8,357 nt of DNA from an uncultured Selenomonadaceae bacterium. GTDB taxonomy: Bacteria; Bacillota; Negativicutes; Selenomonadales; Selenomonadaceae. Below the pieces are notes generated by a model, which was not told where the DNA came from, did no database searches, and saw nothing but the letters and a program-made list of their open reading frames with translations. Position numbers and translations under genes: made by a program. This document shows, in pieces, positions 6,389 through 8,357 of this stretch (position 1 is the stretch's first letter; each line of letters starts with the position of its first letter). The DNA is taken from assembly GCA_905236325.1 (NCBI GenBank), contig CAJOPJ010000155.1:1-8357 (forward strand), written 5' to 3'.

Positions 6389-7069
6389 ATGTACAAATTT
6401 TTTTTAACAGCAATTTTGGTATGCAGTTTGATTTTTTCAGTAAGCCAAGTTCAAGCAGCCGAAACGCCGCAGTGGATAAAAAATTTACCTTCCGCACAAA
6501 ATGCTGAACAAATTTTGGTAGTTGCGGCTACCGGAAAAACTACTGCTTGGATTTCAATGCATGAACGCGACTCCGAAGGCAATTTGCAACAAATTATGAC
6601 AACGCCGGGTTTTATCGGCAAAAATGGTCTTGGCAAAACGCGCGAAGGCGACTCAAAAACACCTGTCGGAATTTTTAAATTTAATTGTGCTTTTGGAATT
6701 GCGCCCGATCCAAATTGTGCAATTCCCTACACGCAAGTTGACAACAATATTTATTGGTCCGGCGACGCAAATTACAAATACAACCAGCTTGTCGATATTC
6801 GCGACTATCCAAACTTGAACAAGTCCGACAGCGAACATATTATTGATTATGTTGCTGAATATGTTTATTGCCTGAATATCAGTTACAATGATTTAGGTAC
6901 TCCGGGCAAAGGCAGTGCAATTTTCCTGCATTGTTTCGGCACAAAAAAAACTTGGACAGGAGGTTGCGTTGCAATTCCACAAGATAAAATGCTCACTGTT
7001 ATGCAAACTGTACGCCCTGACTGCGTTGTTGTAATTGACAGTTTAGAAAATCTTGGAGACGAAATTTAA
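6389..7069 (+). CDS. Secreted L,D-transpeptidase, YkuD family
   Basis: YkuD-domain enzymes form 3-3 cross-links or attach proteins to peptidoglycan through a catalytic cysteine outside the cytoplasmic membrane. The 226-residue product starts with a signal peptide: Lys3, a hydrophobic core at about 4-18, and likely cleavage near VQAAE (residues 21-25). The YkuD core follows, with GKTREGDSKTPVGIF (82-96) and IFLHCFG with His181, then TWTGGCVAIP with catalytic Cys193. This is the short GGC variant seen in the COG3786-like branch, not the HGC form. The mature part has six cysteines, unusual for an exported enzyme. The start is ATG 6389, eight bases after GGAG (6377-6380); the frame is open from 6338 but only through a TTG without a signal-peptide context. 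The stop abuts the next start (TAAATG). Substrate is not deducible. Confidence 0.88.
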   Translation: MYKFFLTAILVCSLIFSVSQVQAAETPQWIKNLPSAQNAEQILVVAATGKTTAWISMHERDSEGNLQQIMTTPGFIGKNGLGKTREGDSKTPVGIFKFNCAFGIAPDPNCAIPYTQVDNNIYWSGDANYKYNQLVDIRDYPNLNKSDSEHIIDYVAEYVYCLNISYNDLGTPGKGSAIFLHCFGTKKTWTGGCVAIPQDKMLTVMQTVRPDCVVVIDSLENLGDEI

Positions 7070-7651
7070 ATGACTGTCAAAGATATTATTGATGGCTTTT
7101 TTGATGAAAATCATCCCAGCAGAAATTTTCCTGAAGAACGGCTGAATTTTTTTCGCGAACTTTGTCAAGATACAATAAAAATTTGCCAAGATATTAACAA
7201 TAATTATCATACGCCTGAAGAAATTGTTGCGCTTATGAGCAAAATGACAGGCAAACAGGTTGATGAAAGTTTCAAACTTTTTCCGCCATTCAACGCAGAT
7301 TTTGGCAAAAATATTACTTTCGGCAAAAATGTTTTTATAAACAGCGGCTGTAAATTTCAAGATCAAGGCGGAATTGAAATTGGCGACAACTGCTTGATTG
7401 GTCATAATGCAGTTTTGGCAACGATAAATCACGCGCTGAATCCTGCTGAAAAACGCAAAAATTCCTACGCGCCAATAAAAATTTGTAACAATTTTTGGCT
7501 TGGCGCAAATGTCACAGTTTTGCAAGGCGTGACAATAGGCGAATGGGCAGTTGTTGCAGCCGGCGCAGTTGTTACTAAAGATGTTGCGCCTTACACAATT
7601 GTTGGCGGTATTCCTGCTAAATTTATCAAGGAAGTCGAACATTTCGATTAA
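7070..7651 (+). CDS. Hexapeptide-repeat O-acetyltransferase (LacA/Maa-like)
   Basis: The 193-residue product has an N-terminal helical part (about 1-60) and then a left-handed beta-helix built of hexapeptide repeats (about 75-185). Diagnostic stretches are FPPFNADFGKNITFGKNVFI (71-90), ATINHAL (117-123) with the probable catalytic His121, and WLGANVTVLQGVTIG (143-157), closing with VVTKDVAPYTIVGGIPAKFI. This matches the galactoside/maltose acetyltransferase group, which moves acetyl from acetyl-CoA to a sugar hydroxyl in the cytoplasm. The true acceptor is unknown. No signal or membrane segment is visible. The start ATG directly follows the transpeptidase stop without a gap, with GGAG about 11 bases upstream inside that gene, so translation is probably coupled. 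Pairing with a cell-wall enzyme suggests, but does not prove, an envelope sugar as substrate. No clear terminator follows. Confidence 0.88.
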   Translation: MTVKDIIDGFFDENHPSRNFPEERLNFFRELCQDTIKICQDINNNYHTPEEIVALMSKMTGKQVDESFKLFPPFNADFGKNITFGKNVFINSGCKFQDQGGIEIGDNCLIGHNAVLATINHALNPAEKRKNSYAPIKICNNFWLGANVTVLQGVTIGEWAVVAAGAVVTKDVAPYTIVGGIPAKFIKEVEHFD

Positions 7652-7676
7652 AAATTTTGCATTTTCTAAAAAATTA

Positions 7677-7706
7677 TTGCAATACAAAAATATTTTGTGA
7701 TATAAT
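7677..7706 (+). promoter_or_regulatory. Probable rpsB promoter
   Basis: A perfect TATAAT (7701-7706) is preceded by TG at the extended -10 position (TGA-TATAAT). TTGCAA (7677-7682, four of six consensus bases) lies 18 bases upstream. Transcription would start near 7713, leaving a leader of about 105 bases before rpsB. Confidence 0.75.
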
Positions 7707-7728
7707 CTGCGCCGTTGAAAATATCACA
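7696..7728. promoter_or_regulatory. Dyad over the rpsB promoter, possible operator
   Basis: TGTGATAT (7696-7703) and ATATCACA (7721-7728) are perfect 8-base inverted half-sites with 17 bases between them. The left half overlaps the -10 box and the right half lies just after the expected start point, a good position for a repressor. With flanks the symmetry grows to about 15-17 bases per arm, with one two-base bulge. No known regulator is identified. Confidence 0.4.
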
Positions 7729-7791
7729 TAAAATATTGCGTTTGACCTGTGCTAAAAATTTTAGTTTGTAAAGCGCAGAAAATATTTTATG
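7727..7791 (+). promoter_or_regulatory. Candidate structured rpsB mRNA leader
   Basis: The arms CATAAAATATT (7727-7737) and AATATTTTATG (7781-7791) are exact 11-base complements. Nested inside, CTGTGCT (7747-7753) pairs with AGCGCAG (7772-7778) over seven positions, one of them G-U. The result is two stacked helices with a nine-base internal bulge on the left and two bases on the right. It ends 11 bases before the ribosome site. This fits an autoregulatory ribosomal-protein leader, inferred from position and pairing only. Confidence 0.5.
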
Positions 7792-7802
7792 AAAGTTTGA
7801 AC

Positions 7803-7808
7803 AGGAGG
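7803..7808 (+). promoter_or_regulatory. Ribosome-binding site of rpsB
   Basis: AGGAGG lies nine bases before ATG 7818, just downstream of the candidate leader hairpin. Confidence 0.85.
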
Positions 7809-7817
7809 AATTTTCAA

Positions 7818-8357
7818 ATGGCAGTAATTTCAATGAAACAGCTTTTGGAAGCCGGCGTTCACTTTGGACATCAAACGCGCCGCTGGAATCCAAAAATGGC
7901 TAAGTACATCTTCACGGAGCGCAACGGTATCTACATTATCGACTTGCAAAAAACAGTTCGCAAGGTTGATGAGGCTTACAACTTTATCCGCAGCGTAGCC
8001 GAAGAAGGCAAAACAGTTTTGTTTGTCGGCACCAAAAAACAGGCTCAAGAAGCAGTTAAGGAAGAGGCAGTCCGCGCAGGACAATTTTTTGTCAATGAAC
8101 GCTGGCTTGGCGGTATGCTTACAAATTTCCAAACAATTCAAAAGCGTATTCGCCGCCTGAAAGAACTTGAGGCTATGGAAACTGACGGCACTTTCGATGT
8201 TCTGACCAAAAAAGAAGTTATGCAACTTCGCCACGAAATGGAACGCCTTGAAAAATATCTCGGCGGCATTAAAGAAATGAACAAATTGCCCGGTGCACTT
8301 TTTGTTGTAGATCCGCGCAAAGAAAGAATCGCTGTTGCTGAAGCACGCAAACTCAAC
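7818..8357 (+). CDS. rpsB: 30S ribosomal protein S2, N-terminal 180 codons (cut by window end)
   Basis: S2 binds the small ribosomal subunit late in assembly, near the head-platform junction, and supports recruitment of S1 in bacteria that have it. The frame is open from ATG 7818 to the window edge without a stop. Family signatures are clear: the N-terminal ISMKQLLEAGVHFGHQTRRWNPKM (residues 4-27), ERNGIYIIDLQKT (35-47), VLFVGTKKQAQEAV (67-80), NERWLGGMLTNF (93-104) and PGALFVVDPRKE (158-169). About 55-80 residues of a usual S2 are missing beyond the edge. Codon choice includes more C-ending codons than the neighbours, as expected for a highly expressed gene. In Firmicutes rpsB normally heads an operon with tsf, which would lie outside the window. 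Confidence 0.98.
   Translation, partial: MAVISMKQLLEAGVHFGHQTRRWNPKMAKYIFTERNGIYIIDLQKTVRKVDEAYNFIRSVAEEGKTVLFVGTKKQAQEAVKEEAVRAGQFFVNERWLGGMLTNFQTIQKRIRRLKELEAMETDGTFDVLTKKEVMQLRHEMERLEKYLGGIKEMNKLPGALFVVDPRKERIAVAEARKLN

Noticed and set aside
7043..7687. A 214-codon open frame on the - strand opposite the acetyltransferase gene
   Set aside because: It is fully antisense to a clear hexapeptide-repeat gene. Its translation is rich in Asn, Phe and Cys with no recognisable family, and it has no ribosome site. The hexapeptide codon pattern explains the open frame.
7742..7771. A second rpsB promoter with TTGACC as -35
   Set aside because: The -35 box is good but the sequences 16-18 bases downstream (TTTGTA or TTGTAA) are poor -10 boxes, and the region is better explained by the leader hairpin.
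7789..7800. A three-codon ORF (ATG AAA GTT TGA) just before the rpsB ribosome site
   Set aside because: It has no ribosome site of its own and lies inside the leader stem; chance is the simplest explanation.
1..8357. CRISPR arrays, insertion sequences, phage genes, toxin-antitoxin or defence systems
   Set aside because: I found no regular direct repeats, transposase-like frames or terminal inverted repeats. All substantial frames are explained by housekeeping or envelope genes.

Overview
The window looks like chromosomal core sequence from a low-GC diderm Firmicute, most likely of the class Negativicutes (Selenomonas/Veillonella relatives). This is an inference from three things seen together. 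There are outer-membrane genes (OmpH/Skp-like proteins and the lipid A enzyme LpxD). Ribosome-binding sites are strong and Firmicute-like (GGAGG). The base composition is very AT-rich, with many A/T runs. TGA is used as a stop and all genes fit the standard bacterial code. I found no mobile element, CRISPR array, prophage or secondary-metabolism cluster.

Left part, + strand (1-1643): the tail of one OmpH-like gene, a second OmpH-like gene with a lipoprotein signal, then lpxD. This is an envelope-biogenesis operon, and it stops at a bidirectional hairpin terminator (about 1606-1643).

Middle part, - strand (6314 down to 1646): a sigma-70-type promoter drives tRNA-Glu(CTC), which is followed at once by a hairpin terminator. 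Next comes a compact gene string read leftward: pilT, pilC (4-base ATGA overlap), a possible 16-codon mini-ORF, ftsE, ftsX (TTG start, 2 bases after the ftsE stop) and a DJ-1/PfpI-family gene. The string ends at the same bidirectional terminator. It joins type IV pilus motor parts to the FtsEX divisome ABC complex.

Right part, + strand (6389-8357): a secreted L,D-transpeptidase (YkuD family) directly abutting a cytoplasmic hexapeptide-repeat acetyltransferase. A regulatory region with a good promoter and nested inverted repeats follows, then the first 180 codons of rpsB (ribosomal protein S2), cut by the window end.

Most of the window is ordinary housekeeping and envelope sequence. The best leads are the rpsB upstream region (a long dyad around the -10 box and a possible autoregulatory leader), the terminator wedged between tRNA-Glu and pilT, and the mini-ORF ahead of ftsE. 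I do not see clear evidence of a wholly new system.
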